DNA of 49,652 nucleotides from Spirosoma fluviale (GCA_945906795.1 CAMDRO010000011.1:1-49652), one strand, 5' to 3'; shown: positions 18,684 to 28,774, counted from the stretch's first letter. Numbers and translations are program-made. The notes: generated by a model from the letters alone, not told the origin.

Positions 18684-19376
18684 TCAAATTGTTTTTACTG
18701 AGTAACCATCTGGATACCCTTCAAATCCCTTCGTATTAAGGATGAGTTCTTTTTCTCTTAACTGAAATTGTCCATTGACATACGAACAAATATACTCGCC
18801 ATCATAAGTAAAAGCAATAAAAGTCCATTCATTCGCCTTTACTTCTTGTTGACTGGCCGAATAATCACTCGAATAAGGAAAGGGCGGCGTAGGTTTTTCC
18901 GTCAAGGAAATATGGCCACAGACTTGATTTTTACCATTATAATACGGCAAAGAAACAAAAAGTCCGTATTGACGCTTTCCGCCATCTAAGTATTCATTCC
19001 ACATGCCACCAACAAATCCCGTGGTTTCACCCGTCCATTTAACCCAAGCCATCACCGTTATGCCTTGTTGGCATCCGTGAATATTCAAAAGCCCTATCTG
19101 ATCATTTTTTAAAGACAAATATGCTCCATGGCCAAATTTAGCAGAATATCCAGAAAGAGGCCCCTCATCCAGTCGATCAATTTGCCCATCCATTTCGGAT
19201 AATGCATAAGGGCCTAATAATGATTTCCTTTTCTCTCCTTTGGGTTCTTTAAAGTCCCATAAAGCAATTAAATATTTATTTCTAACCAGTTGATGCACCA
19301 AATTCTTATTTTGGGCCAACAACCTATCACTAAAAAGAAAGGTTAAAAACAAAAATAAATACTTCATTTTAATCAT
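18684..19376 (-). CDS. Exported LamG-like (concanavalin-fold) protein, probably C-terminally truncated
   Basis: A 230-aa protein with a signal peptide (MKYLFLFLTFLFSDRLLAQ, possibly starting at the second ATG, 19367). The rest is a laminin-G/concanavalin-type jelly roll: GITVMAWVKWTGETTGFVGG, EWTFIAFTYDGEYICSYVNG. These domains bind carbohydrate or sit beside sugar-active enzymes. The frame stops at GYPDGYSVKTI, where one or two further strands of the sandwich would be expected, and the following 70 bp are almost pure A and T before the foreign-looking GT2 gene. I read this as a gene cut at its 3' end by the neighbouring island; a natural short form is possible. Confidence 0.6.
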   Translation of the reverse strand: MIKMKYLFLFLTFLFSDRLLAQNKNLVHQLVRNKYLIALWDFKEPKGEKRKSLLGPYALSEMDGQIDRLDEGPLSGYSAKFGHGAYLSLKNDQIGLLNIHGCQQGITVMAWVKWTGETTGFVGGMWNEYLDGGKRQYGLFVSLPYYNGKNQVCGHISLTEKPTPPFPYSSDYSASQQEVKANEWTFIAFTYDGEYICSYVNGQFQLREKELILNTKGFEGYPDGYSVKTI

Positions 19377-19588
19377 TTAAAAACAATGACATTCACTTGT
19401 AGTAAAATATAATTTCCACCCACAAATATAAACAGGTATTATGCGCCCAACTAATACGCTATATTAACCTTTATTTCCAAAATATAATTTATGGCCAACA
19501 AATTTAAAACCCCATTCAAAAATGCAAACTAATGCTTAAATTGATTTGGTAATTTTATGCCAAATTACATACAGCTGTTTTAAACAAA

Positions 19589-20632
19589 ATGAAAATGAAT
19601 AAACTAATCCTACTTCTCCTGATTCCTTTTTTGGCATTCAGCCAAAAAAAACTATTTACTCAAAAAGGCATGCAGCCTGATTTCTATGTTCATAAAAATG
19701 GAAATATTGATTTGGTTTTTGGCTTAAAGAATACCATTTACTATTCGAAATCGACAGACAAAGGCCAGCATTTTTCTGAACCACAAATCGTAGACTCATT
19801 GACCGGCTTGCATTTAGGCATGTCCAGAGGTCCCAGAATTGCCAGTTCAAACCATTCGATCATCATTACGGCCATCGACAAAAAAGGAAATGTACACGCC
19901 TATCGAAAGGAACTAAAAGACCCTCGTTGGAAACATCAACTCATCAATGACATACCAGAAGTGGCCAAGGAAGGTTTTAACGCAATAGCGACTAATTCCA
20001 AAGGAAAGTTTATGGTCATCTGGTTGGATTTGAGAGGAAATAAAAAAAACAAACTGATGTCAACCCTATCAAATAATGATGGGAGAATTTGGCAACCCAA
20101 TAAACTCATTTACGCTTCACCTGATTCAACTATTTGTGAATGTTGTCAACCCAACATCATTTTTAATCAAAATCGAATAACCATCATGTTCAGAAATTGG
20201 ATTAAAGGCTCAAGAGATATGTACACCATTCACTCTTTTGATGAAGGTCAAACGTTTAAGGCCTTAGAGAAACAAGGCGAAGGTACCTGGAAATTGAATG
20301 CCTGCCCTATGGACGGGGGATCTTTGGCATTTACCCAGGATAACAAAATTGTCTCAGTGTGGAGAAGAGAAGGGAATTTATACCTTTCCAAGGAAGGTGA
20401 TTCAAAAGAAATTAAAATATCTGAAGGCAGGAATGGCTCTATTTCCGTGGGCCAACAAACCATTTTCATGGCTTGGCATGTACAAGGAAAAATATATACA
20501 AAAAGTTCCCAAAATTCAGAAGCCCAATTAGCAGGCGAAGGTCGATATCCCATTTTAAAATCATTAAATGAACAAGAATCATTTGTAGTTTGGGAAAACC
20601 AAGGCGAAATTTATGGGAAGTTTGTTCAATGA
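19589..20632 (+). CDS. Exported BNR/sialidase-like beta-propeller protein
   Basis: A 347-aa protein with a signal peptide (MNKLILLLLIPFLAFSQ, from Met3 or Met1). Repeated Asp-box-like segments (STDKGQHFSEPQ, SNNDGRIWQPN, SFDEGQTFKALE) mark a sialidase/exo-alpha-sialidase-type propeller. The cysteine cluster CECCQP near residue 183 and RNWIKGSRDMY are notable. The usual sialidase arginine triad cannot be assigned with certainty, so it may be a binding propeller rather than an enzyme. It is the first of several plus-strand exported proteins and is followed by a 415-bp spacer with a long hairpin. Confidence 0.6.
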   Translation: MKMNKLILLLLIPFLAFSQKKLFTQKGMQPDFYVHKNGNIDLVFGLKNTIYYSKSTDKGQHFSEPQIVDSLTGLHLGMSRGPRIASSNHSIIITAIDKKGNVHAYRKELKDPRWKHQLINDIPEVAKEGFNAIATNSKGKFMVIWLDLRGNKKNKLMSTLSNNDGRIWQPNKLIYASPDSTICECCQPNIIFNQNRITIMFRNWIKGSRDMYTIHSFDEGQTFKALEKQGEGTWKLNACPMDGGSLAFTQDNKIVSVWRREGNLYLSKEGDSKEIKISEGRNGSISVGQQTIFMAWHVQGKIYTKSSQNSEAQLAGEGRYPILKSLNEQESFVVWENQGEIYGKFVQ

Positions 20633-21047
20633 TAGAGTAAAAAATAGTCTTAAATACAAAAAACTAAAAAACGTGCCCATTCAGAAGCGGATTCGTTTAT
20701 CAAGGCAAATTGCCATTGAAATTGACCGGTCAAATAAGATTCCCAATTTAAGTAAATAATCAAATAGAACTGATGCCATAAAATCGATATTGAAAAAACC
20801 TCTATGTCCTAAGCTTTACTAACTTTTAGAAAGTTAGTAAAGCTAAAGGACATAAAAAAAACCTTAATTTGCTTTTATCAACTACCTGATCAACAGAAAA
20901 TATCCGTTTACCATTCAAATAATTTCAAATTGTAAAACTCTCATTTATTACAAGCAAAGTTTTATTTAAACTCAAATAATTACTACATTCGAATGAAAGC
21001 TCTAGAAGCTCAAAAGAACTCTAATTATTCGTGTGCATCTTAAACTT
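20633..21047. other. Non-coding spacer, 415 bp
   Basis: No convincing gene on either strand. The only structure seen is the long hairpin at 20803-20854, listed separately. The last 100 bp are AT-rich and should contain the promoter of the large fusion gene, but no exact TAnnTTTG box was found. Confidence 0.6.
20803..20854. repeat. Near-perfect 24-bp inverted repeat (long hairpin)
   Basis: The left arm TATGTCCTAAGCTTTACTAA continues CTTT; the right arm is its reverse complement apart from a one-base difference near the middle, with a loop of about 3-4 bases. The hairpin is followed by an A-run on the plus strand and, a few bases out, by a T-run on the minus strand. It could be an intrinsic terminator after the BNR gene, a small palindromic element, or an RNA-level regulator of the downstream gene. 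The stem is longer than the other terminators of this window (8-11 bp). Confidence 0.75.
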
Positions 21048-24000
21048 ATGAAAAAAATATTCCTGTATTGCCTATTTTTTTTCGCAATATTTGCCCAGTT
21101 ATCGTTGGCACAAAGCAATAAAACAAAATCCGGCCCATTAAAAATTACCAGCTTACACATCATCGAAGATGCTAAAACAAGTAGTATATCCATTTTCCGT
21201 AAAAAGGGAAAATCACCCATTCTAACCCAAGTAACCAAAGATAATTTCAGGCCCTTTCTTCATCCACTCGTAGCCCCAGACGGCAATGGCGTCTTAACTG
21301 AATATAGCCCAGGACATCACAAGCACCAAACTGGGATCTATTGGGGGTATACCCGGGTCAATGGACGTGATTACTTCCACCATCCAGAAGGTGATTATTG
21401 GCGAAAATCAAAAGCCAGCGTCATTAAAAACAGTGGCAATGAAGTGAAATGGGAAACCGTATACGATTTATTGGACGAGAAGGGAAATGCAGTATTGACC
21501 GAAACCCAAACTTGGTCCATGCGGGAGGAAAATGGAAAATATTTGCTCAAATTAATTTGGACTGGCGAGGCAAAAACAGATGTCACCATCGGTATGTATG
21601 ATTATGGCGGGTTATTTGTTCGCATGCCGTGGAAAGAAGGCATCGACGGCGAAGTGAACAATGGAGCTAGGCAAAAAAATGAAAAAGCAGAAGGCCAAAG
21701 ATCCAATTGGGTCGATGTCGGCATTAAAATCGAAGGACGCAAAGACCGAGCCCACATAGCCGTTTTTGATCATCCTGAAAATAATGGATTTCCACAGCAT
21801 TGGCGGGTCGATAACCAATTGGGCATCGGAGTAGCCCGAGCAAGAAAAGCAAATTGGGAAATCAAAAAAGGGAAAATCGAAACCATCAAACATGAAATCC
21901 TTGTCTATACCGGAGACCTTACCGACTTGGAAATCAACAAATTATGGACCTTTTACAGCGGGCAAGACATGTCGTTTAACATGGGTGGAGGTTCCACGGC
22001 ACTTTGGGGAGTGGCCCAGCAAGAAGGTCGGGATGCCAAATTTCTAAACCCGGCAGAAGCCACGGCCGCCATGACTTTAAAGCCAGGTTTTAAGGTAAAT
22101 GCTTGGGCCGCTGAGCCCACCATCACGCAGCCCATGGCTTTTTGTTGGGATGATAAAGGCCGTTTGTGGGTTGCTGAAAATCGAGATTATGAGTCCCGTG
22201 GATTTGGTTTTTCTAAAGCGGGTAACAGCCGAATTTTGATTATAGAAGATACCAATCATGACGGTATCGCAGATTCAAAAAAGGTTTTTCTAGAAGGGAT
22301 CGCATTTCCCTCCGCCATTGCCGTTGGCTTTGATGGCTTATATCTAGGTGCACCGCCTAATTTACTATTTGTGCCCGACAAAAACCATGATGACATAGCG
22401 GATATGGCTAATATCGAAGTGAAACTAACGGGTTGGGGTATTCGCGATCGTCATGAGACATTAAACAGCTTGCACTGGGGACCAGACGGTTGGCTTTATG
22501 GCTTACAAGGATTTGCCACGCCTTCTAAAGTCAGAAAGCCTAACGGCAGAGGGAAAATTTACAAGCAAAATGACCCCTTTCCTGAGGATATTTTACAAGG
22601 AGAAGGAGTCGATATTAATGGAGGTGTGTGGAGATACCATCCGACCAAAGATATTTTTGAGGTCGTAGCACATGGATTTAGCAATCCTTGGGGAATCGAT
22701 TTTGACGCAAAAGGGCAGATTTTTATTTCGGCCTGTGTCATTCCGCACATGTGGCATGTCGTTCCTGGAGGCGTTTACCACCGCCAGGGAGGCCAGCATT
22801 TCAATCCCTACTTATACAGCGACATTCGAACAATCGCAGATCACACGCATCGTTCTGCCCACGGAGGCGCTAGAGTCTATCAATCGGATGCTTTCCCCGC
22901 AGATCAAAAAGGTCGGATTTTTATGGCCAATATCCATGAACATGCTATTTTATCAGATATTTTATCAAAATCAGGTTCAAGCTTTGTGGCCAAACATGGG
23001 GATGAATTGTTACTGGCCAACAACGCCCAATGGGTTGGTTTTAGCATGGAAGTCGGTCCTGACGGTGGTCTCTATGTGTTAGATTGGCATGATGCAGACA
23101 TCTGCGGAAAAGAAGTTTTAAACGGAGAAACTGGCCGAATATACCGAGTGATGCCCACAGAAAATTTGGCTGAAAATTGGGCCGGCAGGTTTGAAGATTT
23201 AAACATAATGAGTGATTTGAAATTAGCGTCCTTCCAAACAAACAGCAGCGATTGGCATGCCCGCAGAGCGAGAGTGATTCTTCAAAATAGAGCGGAAAAA
23301 GGGAAGATAGACCCACAAGCCACTAACGAATTACAAAACATCTTAAAAAATAACCCAAATTCCGACTATCGTTTAAGGGCTTTATGGTCGCTGCATGTGA
23401 CACATAGTTTTGCTGCGGGCCAATTAGAAAGTTTGCTTTCAGATAAAGATGAGTATATCAGATCATGGGCTATTCAGCTTTTGTGTGAAGACAAATCCCC
23501 ATCGACGGATGCGCTAAGTAAATTTATTGACATGGCCAAAGAAGATCAATCTCCTGTGGTGCGCTTGTATCTGGCCTCTGCCTTGCAAAGAATAAATGAA
23601 GCATTAGCCTGGAAAATCACCAGTGAATTAACCCAACATGGAGAAGATGCTGAGGACCATAACTTACCTAAAATGATTTGGTTTGGTCTTGAACCCTTAG
23701 TTAAAAACAACCCAAAATTAGGCTTGGAATTATTGAAAAACTGCAAGATCAACCTCATTTCTAATTATATCGCCAGGAGAATTGTGGATGCCAATGAACA
23801 TGAGCTATTAGTGAGTTATATCGGTAGCAATACGAAGAATTTGACCCCTATCTTAGAAGGTATGCGGGATGGTTTGGAAGGGCGATTTGACCTGAGGGCA
23901 CCTAAAAACTGGAAGGCTGTTTTTCAAAAACTTACTTTAAAAAAAGGAGGAGTGGCCAAATTGGCGATGCAGATTTCCCAACGATTTGGCGAGACCGATG

Positions 24001-24878
24001 CCACGCAAAAATACATTGCGTTGATTAAGAACAATAAATCATCGATAGACCAACGAAAAGAGGCCATCAACTACCTTGCTGCTGGAAAGAAATTGGAATT
24101 GAAAAATGAAATACCGACCTTATTCAACCAGCTTCCTTTGAGAATGGAAGTCATTTCGGCGATTGCTAATTTTAATGAGGATAATTTAGGCACCTTACTC
24201 ATTAGCAATTATCGTGCACTAACGGTTCCTGAAAAACGCAGAACTATTGAAACACTTTCTTCCAGACCCAAATACGGTTGGCAGTTGACGCAAGCCCTAA
24301 AAAATCAAACGATCCCAAAATCCGATATACCGGCTTATACGGCGCGCCAACTACTTCGTGTGGTGGGCAGTGGCTTTATCGAATATTGGGGCCCGATTGA
24401 ACAAGAGCAATCATTAGAAAAAGCATACATTAAGTACCGCAATATCCTAACTCCAGCCGCTATTTTAGAAGCTACTGCCACAAAAGGCGAAGTCGTGTTT
24501 CAAAAAAGTTGTGGTTCATGTCATAAAATGTATGGAAATGGTGGCAACATTGGCCCCGAATTGACGGGGTCAAACCGGGCTAATTTGGACTACTTTTTAT
24601 TCAATGTCCTAAATCCATCGGGAGAAATACAAGAAGATTATAAATTAGTCGTCATCACAACGCGCGATGGCCGTACCTATTCGGGCAATGTAATCGCTGA
24701 AAATGACCGACAGGTTACGATGCGAATCGTGGGAAAAGAATCATCCAAAATCAATAAGTCCGACATTCAGTCCCGTGAGGTGATGCCGAGCTCCTTAATG
24801 CCAGTAGGTATTTTAGAGACTATCCAAGAAAATGAAGTATTGGATTTAGTGAAATACATGCAAACGATGAAAAAGTAA
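21048..24878 (+). CDS. DUF6807/PmoA-like + PVC-type propeller + HEAT + cytochrome c fusion protein
   Basis: About 1276 aa from the ATG at 21048 (five codons inside the open frame), giving a signal peptide KIFLYCLFFFAIFAQLSLAQ. Residues about 30-320: a DUF6807 (PmoA-like) domain with SPGHHKHQTGIYWGY and YFHHPEGDYW. Residues about 340-710: a PVC-type dehydrogenase/propeller domain (FKVNAWAAEPTITQPMAFCW, DDKGRLWVAENRDY, DTNHDGIAD, LNSLHWGPDGWLYG). Residues about 750-1100: alpha-helical HEAT-like repeats. C-terminus: cytochrome c with heme motif CGSCHK and later Met ligand candidates. It is probably a periplasmic or surface oxidoreductase acting on a sugar-like substrate, the cytochrome passing electrons on. 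Substrate unknown. Confidence 0.82.
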   Translation: MKKIFLYCLFFFAIFAQLSLAQSNKTKSGPLKITSLHIIEDAKTSSISIFRKKGKSPILTQVTKDNFRPFLHPLVAPDGNGVLTEYSPGHHKHQTGIYWGYTRVNGRDYFHHPEGDYWRKSKASVIKNSGNEVKWETVYDLLDEKGNAVLTETQTWSMREENGKYLLKLIWTGEAKTDVTIGMYDYGGLFVRMPWKEGIDGEVNNGARQKNEKAEGQRSNWVDVGIKIEGRKDRAHIAVFDHPENNGFPQHWRVDNQLGIGVARARKANWEIKKGKIETIKHEILVYTGDLTDLEINKLWTFYSGQDMSFNMGGGSTALWGVAQQEGRDAKFLNPAEATAAMTLKPGFKVNAWAAEPTITQPMAFCWDDKGRLWVAENRDYESRGFGFSKAGNSRILIIEDTNHDGIADSKKVFLEGIAFPSAIAVGFDGLYLGAPPNLLFVPDKNHDDIADMANIEVKLTGWGIRDRHETLNSLHWGPDGWLYGLQGFATPSKVRKPNGRGKIYKQNDPFPEDILQGEGVDINGGVWRYHPTKDIFEVVAHGFSNPWGIDFDAKGQIFISACVIPHMWHVVPGGVYHRQGGQHFNPYLYSDIRTIADHTHRSAHGGARVYQSDAFPADQKGRIFMANIHEHAILSDILSKSGSSFVAKHGDELLLANNAQWVGFSMEVGPDGGLYVLDWHDADICGKEVLNGETGRIYRVMPTENLAENWAGRFEDLNIMSDLKLASFQTNSSDWHARRARVILQNRAEKGKIDPQATNELQNILKNNPNSDYRLRALWSLHVTHSFAAGQLESLLSDKDEYIRSWAIQLLCEDKSPSTDALSKFIDMAKEDQSPVVRLYLASALQRINEALAWKITSELTQHGEDAEDHNLPKMIWFGLEPLVKNNPKLGLELLKNCKINLISNYIARRIVDANEHELLVSYIGSNTKNLTPILEGMRDGLEGRFDLRAPKNWKAVFQKLTLKKGGVAKLAMQISQRFGETDATQKYIALIKNNKSSIDQRKEAINYLAAGKKLELKNEIPTLFNQLPLRMEVISAIANFNEDNLGTLLISNYRALTVPEKRRTIETLSSRPKYGWQLTQALKNQTIPKSDIPAYTARQLLRVVGSGFIEYWGPIEQEQSLEKAYIKYRNILTPAAILEATATKGEVVFQKSCGSCHKMYGNGGNIGPELTGSNRANLDYFLFNVLNPSGEIQEDYKLVVITTRDGRTYSGNVIAENDRQVTMRIVGKESSKINKSDIQSREVMPSSLMPVGILETIQENEVLDLVKYMQTMKK

Positions 24879-25053
24879 AAAGCATGGATTTCCCTTTTTG
24901 AAAATTGAAATACAAGTCACCATACTGGAATTGAGCAGGATTCTTCCACCTTGAATTCAATCATTTTGATGAATATCTGAACATGATTTTAACTAAGGGA
25001 TGCGTTTAATTTACCTACATTTATTTAATTTTAGGATAAACTAATTCTCAACA

Positions 25054-27471
25054 ATGAAAAAATTATTATCCTTCATCTATTTATTACTAACATTTACCTC
25101 TTTTAGCCAAGTAAAATCACCTGAAGAATTTTTAGGATACCCGATGGGATCTCGGTTTACATACCACCATCAAATCATTTCTTACAGCCGCTATTTAGCT
25201 GAAAATAGCAATGGATTAGCCCAATGGATAACATATGGACAAACTAGTGAGCATAGGGAATTGGGGCAATTATTGATTTCAAATCTACCAAAAGGCCTTT
25301 CAATAAATGAAATTCAGGCAAATCATTTAAAAGCCATTCAGGGAAAGAACTCGGATCAGTCCTTGCCTATCATCATTAATTTATCCTTTAATGTACATGG
25401 GAATGAAGCGGCAGGAAGCGAGGCAGCTTTAAAAACTATGTTTCAATTGGTTTCATCGAAAAATAAATCGGCCTATTATGTGATTTTAATCGATCCATGT
25501 TTGAATCCAGATGGTCGGGAAGCGTATGTAACCCAATTTAATCGTAGAAACTTTTTAGCGGGAGGAAATGCGGATCCAAATGACCAAGAACATTTTGAAG
25601 GGAATACTTCAGGTCGTTACAACCATTTTTCATTTGATTTAAATCGAGATTGGGTATGGCAAATGCAAAAAGAAACGCAACAAAGATTGAAATTTTATCG
25701 GTCATGGATGCCCATGTTGCACGCAGATTTTCATGAACAAAGTTTTCAACATACGTATTATTTTCCACCGGCAGCCAAGCCCTATTTGAATTTTTTATCT
25801 CCCAGCACCCTAGAACTTCAGGCCAGTGTGAGCAAATCTTTTTCCAAACTTTTTGACGCTAAAAAGTGGCCATATTTTACGTCTGAAGTATATGATTTGT
25901 TGTATCCAGGATACGGCGATACGTATCCAATATTAAATGGCGCATTGGGAATGACTTTGGAACAAGGAGGAATTCGGGGAGGGCTAAATGCAGCTAAAAA
26001 CAATGGGGATTCCATTTCTCTTAGTACCCGAGTGGAACATCACACAAGTTTAGCCTTAAATTTAGTTGAGTGGTCATTAGCAAATTCAGAAGCAATAAAA
26101 TCGTCTTTTTACGGAAATCACAGTAAATCAAGAACAAATCCAACAAACAGGTTTAAAAGCTATTTCATACCAGATTCAGAGCTTTACAAAGCCAATGAAT
26201 TCATTGAATTACTCGAGAAAAATGAAATTAAGTACGGATATACTCAATTAGCAAAGCCCTTAAGTGCTTATGCATACAAGGAGAACAAGCTCATTAATTT
26301 ACCTGTCCAAGCAGGCTTATTTATCAATGCTCGGCAGACATCCTCGGCTTTAATCCAAGCCTTGTTAGATCCAAGCATTGTTCTAGAAGACTCCCTTACC
26401 TATGACATAACAGCTTGGAATTTATTTCAATTGAATGGATTAAAAGCCTATGGTTTAGCGGAAGAAATCACATTTAAAAAAGATAAAAATGAAATTGGCC
26501 CATTGGAAACCGTCAATCCAACAGAAATAGCATACTCTTTTTATCCAAGCAATTTCAAATCAAGTCAAGAATTCATGCGTTTTGCCCTAAAATTAGGAGG
26601 ATTATTGAGCTATTCGGATGTTCAATCGGGTCAAATCACATTATTGGCCACAAAATTATTAGAGTCACAAAAAAACGAATTGCTTCAAATGGCTGCTTCA
26701 CTAAAAATTTCACTCAAACCATTAACCAGTTTTAAAACAGAAAATGGAAAAGATTTAGGCTCAACACATTTTAAAACGATTTTTTTACCTAAAATAGCCG
26801 TGGTGGTAGATCCCTTGAATGATGTAAATCAACAAGGAGAATTAGCTTATTTTTTGACTGAAAAATATGGCTTAAAACCTAGTTTTATTCCATTAAATCA
26901 ATTATTTAAGGTAAATTTATTTCAATACACACATGTGATTTTCCCAGATGGAAAACACAATAAGTTATCCAATACCCAAGCCATTTTATTGCAAGATTGG
27001 ATAGAGAAAGGTGGAAAATTAATACTTCTGGAAAGGGCACATAAGATTTTAGGAGGGAAAGATTTAGAGGTAAAAGAAGATAGTATTGTGCATGCTTCAA
27101 CTTATGAGATGCAGGAAAGGGCTGAAATTGCCCATACGTCGACAGGAAATTTAGTGGAATTAGAGGTAGAAAAAACCCATCCATTAACCTTTAGGATTGA
27201 TGATCATCAGATGTTTATTTTAAACCAAAGTTCTGAATTTATAAAATTGAAAAAAGGATTTACTCCCATACTGACTACTTCTTCAAAACCAAGCATTATG
27301 GGATTTATAGGGGCCCATAAAAAACCAATAATTGCTAATTCATTGATGTTAGGTATCCAAAAAGTAGAAAAAGGAAAAATTATTTGGTTTGGTTTTAATC
27401 CTTTTTTCCGAGCAATTCCGAACCAAGGTCAAGTTATCTTTGAAAACTGTTTTCTTTTCTCTGAATTTTAG
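25054..27471 (+). CDS. Exported M14-family zinc carboxypeptidase
   Basis: An 805-aa protein with signal peptide (KKLLSFIYLLLTFTSFSQ). The M14 domain covers residues about 40-350: zinc ligands in NVHGNEAAGSEAAL (HxxE) and the later His in MLHADFHEQSFQHTYYF; PCLNPDGREAYV and FDLNRDWVW bind the substrate carboxylate; the catalytic Glu is likely in GMTLEQGGIRGG. The remaining 450 residues include a class I glutamine amidotransferase-like region (VIFPDGKHNKLSNTQAILLQ, DWIEKGGKLILL), as in other large Bacteroidota M14 proteins. It probably trims peptides outside the cell or in the periplasm. Single gene, plus strand. Confidence 0.87.
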   Translation: MKKLLSFIYLLLTFTSFSQVKSPEEFLGYPMGSRFTYHHQIISYSRYLAENSNGLAQWITYGQTSEHRELGQLLISNLPKGLSINEIQANHLKAIQGKNSDQSLPIIINLSFNVHGNEAAGSEAALKTMFQLVSSKNKSAYYVILIDPCLNPDGREAYVTQFNRRNFLAGGNADPNDQEHFEGNTSGRYNHFSFDLNRDWVWQMQKETQQRLKFYRSWMPMLHADFHEQSFQHTYYFPPAAKPYLNFLSPSTLELQASVSKSFSKLFDAKKWPYFTSEVYDLLYPGYGDTYPILNGALGMTLEQGGIRGGLNAAKNNGDSISLSTRVEHHTSLALNLVEWSLANSEAIKSSFYGNHSKSRTNPTNRFKSYFIPDSELYKANEFIELLEKNEIKYGYTQLAKPLSAYAYKENKLINLPVQAGLFINARQTSSALIQALLDPSIVLEDSLTYDITAWNLFQLNGLKAYGLAEEITFKKDKNEIGPLETVNPTEIAYSFYPSNFKSSQEFMRFALKLGGLLSYSDVQSGQITLLATKLLESQKNELLQMAASLKISLKPLTSFKTENGKDLGSTHFKTIFLPKIAVVVDPLNDVNQQGELAYFLTEKYGLKPSFIPLNQLFKVNLFQYTHVIFPDGKHNKLSNTQAILLQDWIEKGGKLILLERAHKILGGKDLEVKEDSIVHASTYEMQERAEIAHTSTGNLVELEVEKTHPLTFRIDDHQMFILNQSSEFIKLKKGFTPILTTSSKPSIMGFIGAHKKPIIANSLMLGIQKVEKGKIIWFGFNPFFRAIPNQGQVIFENCFLFSEF

Positions 27472-27805
27472 CAATCTTAATTTTCCAAAAGATATGAGAA
27501 CTTAAGAATCTAAACCCAAGAAACATTTGAATAGCTCTGATTTGATTTTAATAGGAAACTAGGGAGGCTAATAAAAAAAATCTTTGCAATTTCTTGAAAA
27601 TAAAAAAATGCCTCGGTTAATTCATTGTTTAAAAGAGTGTACATCAAAATACCTTGGGTTTGTAAATTATAAAATTCAAACCCACTAATGAAACGGCGTT
27701 TTTACAACATCCTATTTTGGGCTAGACAAGGATTTGTCAAAGATTAAGTATTTGATCCTGATTATACTTTAGACAAAGATTAAGCATGAGAGACAAGAAT
27801 AGGCC
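27472..27805. other. Non-coding spacer, 334 bp
   Basis: No recognised gene. A short ATG frame at about 27688 (18 codons, MKRRFYNILFWARQGFVKD) has no support. Near-identical short direct repeats of the type AGACAAAGATTAAG occur at about 27735 and 27770. The spacer lies between the 3' ends of the M14 gene and kdsD. Confidence 0.5.
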
Positions 27806-28774
27806 TTAGACAATGCCTTCTTTCAATAGATCGTGGAGATGGACAAAACCCACGGCCTTATTATTTTTCATCACTACCAATTGGGTGATATTATTTGACT
27901 GCATGATCGCTAAGGCTTCAGTGGCATAAGACTCGGCGTCGATCGTCTTAGGAGAATGATTGATCATCTGGCCTATTTGGATCTGATACCAATCCGAACT
28001 ACTTTCTAACGTTCTGCGCACATCGCCATCTGTAATAATTCCGGACAAATCTCCATTTTCGTCCAAGACAGCAGTAGCTCCTAGGCGCTTAGAAGAAATT
28101 TCGTGAATAGCTTCTTGGATCGATGCCAAAGCCGAAATAACAGGGAATTCGTGCGCGGGATAGAGGTCTGCCACTTTGAGATAAAGGCGTTTGCCAAGCG
28201 CTCCCCCAGGATGGTATTTGGCAAAATCCATGGCCGTAAACCCCCTACATTCCAACAAACAAACCGCTAGCGCATCGCCCAAAGCTAAAGCAACCGTCGT
28301 CGATGTGGTGGGAGCCAAATTCATAAAATCAGCTTCCTCCTCTGCCAGCGCGTGTAATATATAGTCCGATTGTTGGCCCAAATATGAATTCTTATTTGAA
28401 ACCATACCGATCAACTTCACCTGATATCGCTTGATTAAAGGAATTAAGACCTTAATTTCTGGGGTATCCCCTGATTTTGAGATACAAATAACGGCATCCC
28501 CCTGTTGAATCATCCCTAAATCCCCATGAATCGCATCCGCAGCATGCATGAAAATGGCGGGAGTTCCAGTGGAATTCATGGTAGCAACGATTTTTTGGGC
28601 GATAATCGCCGACTTACCCATTCCTGTGAAAACAATTCGGCCAGGAATACGTAACAAATATTCTACGCAAGATTCAAAATCAGAATCAATTCCTTGGCTT
28701 ACCTTTAAAATAGCATTAGCTTCCTGTATTAATACTTTTTTTGCTGTAGATTGGATATTTTTGCTTAATTTCAA
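27806..28774 (-). CDS. kdsD: Arabinose-5-phosphate isomerase (SIS + CBS)
   Basis: A 322-aa KpsF/GutQ-type enzyme converting ribulose-5-phosphate to arabinose-5-phosphate, the first step to Kdo. The SIS domain (residues 30-190) has RIVFTGMGKSAIIAQKIVAT, AIHGDLGMIQ, VICISKSGDTPEI and LAPTTSTTVALALGDALAV. Two CBS domains follow (ISSKRLGATAVLDENGDLSG, IITDGDVRR; later MQSNNITQLVVM). No ATG is available: the frame is open only nine codons further up and the fitting start is TTG at 28774-28772. It is divergent from kdsA, the next-but-one enzyme of the same pathway, 128 bp away. Confidence 0.92.
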   Translation of the reverse strand: MKLSKNIQSTAKKVLIQEANAILKVSQGIDSDFESCVEYLLRIPGRIVFTGMGKSAIIAQKIVATMNSTGTPAIFMHAADAIHGDLGMIQQGDAVICISKSGDTPEIKVLIPLIKRYQVKLIGMVSNKNSYLGQQSDYILHALAEEEADFMNLAPTTSTTVALALGDALAVCLLECRGFTAMDFAKYHPGGALGKRLYLKVADLYPAHEFPVISALASIQEAIHEISSKRLGATAVLDENGDLSGIITDGDVRRTLESSSDWYQIQIGQMINHSPKTIDAESYATEALAIMQSNNITQLVVMKNNKAVGFVHLHDLLKEGIV

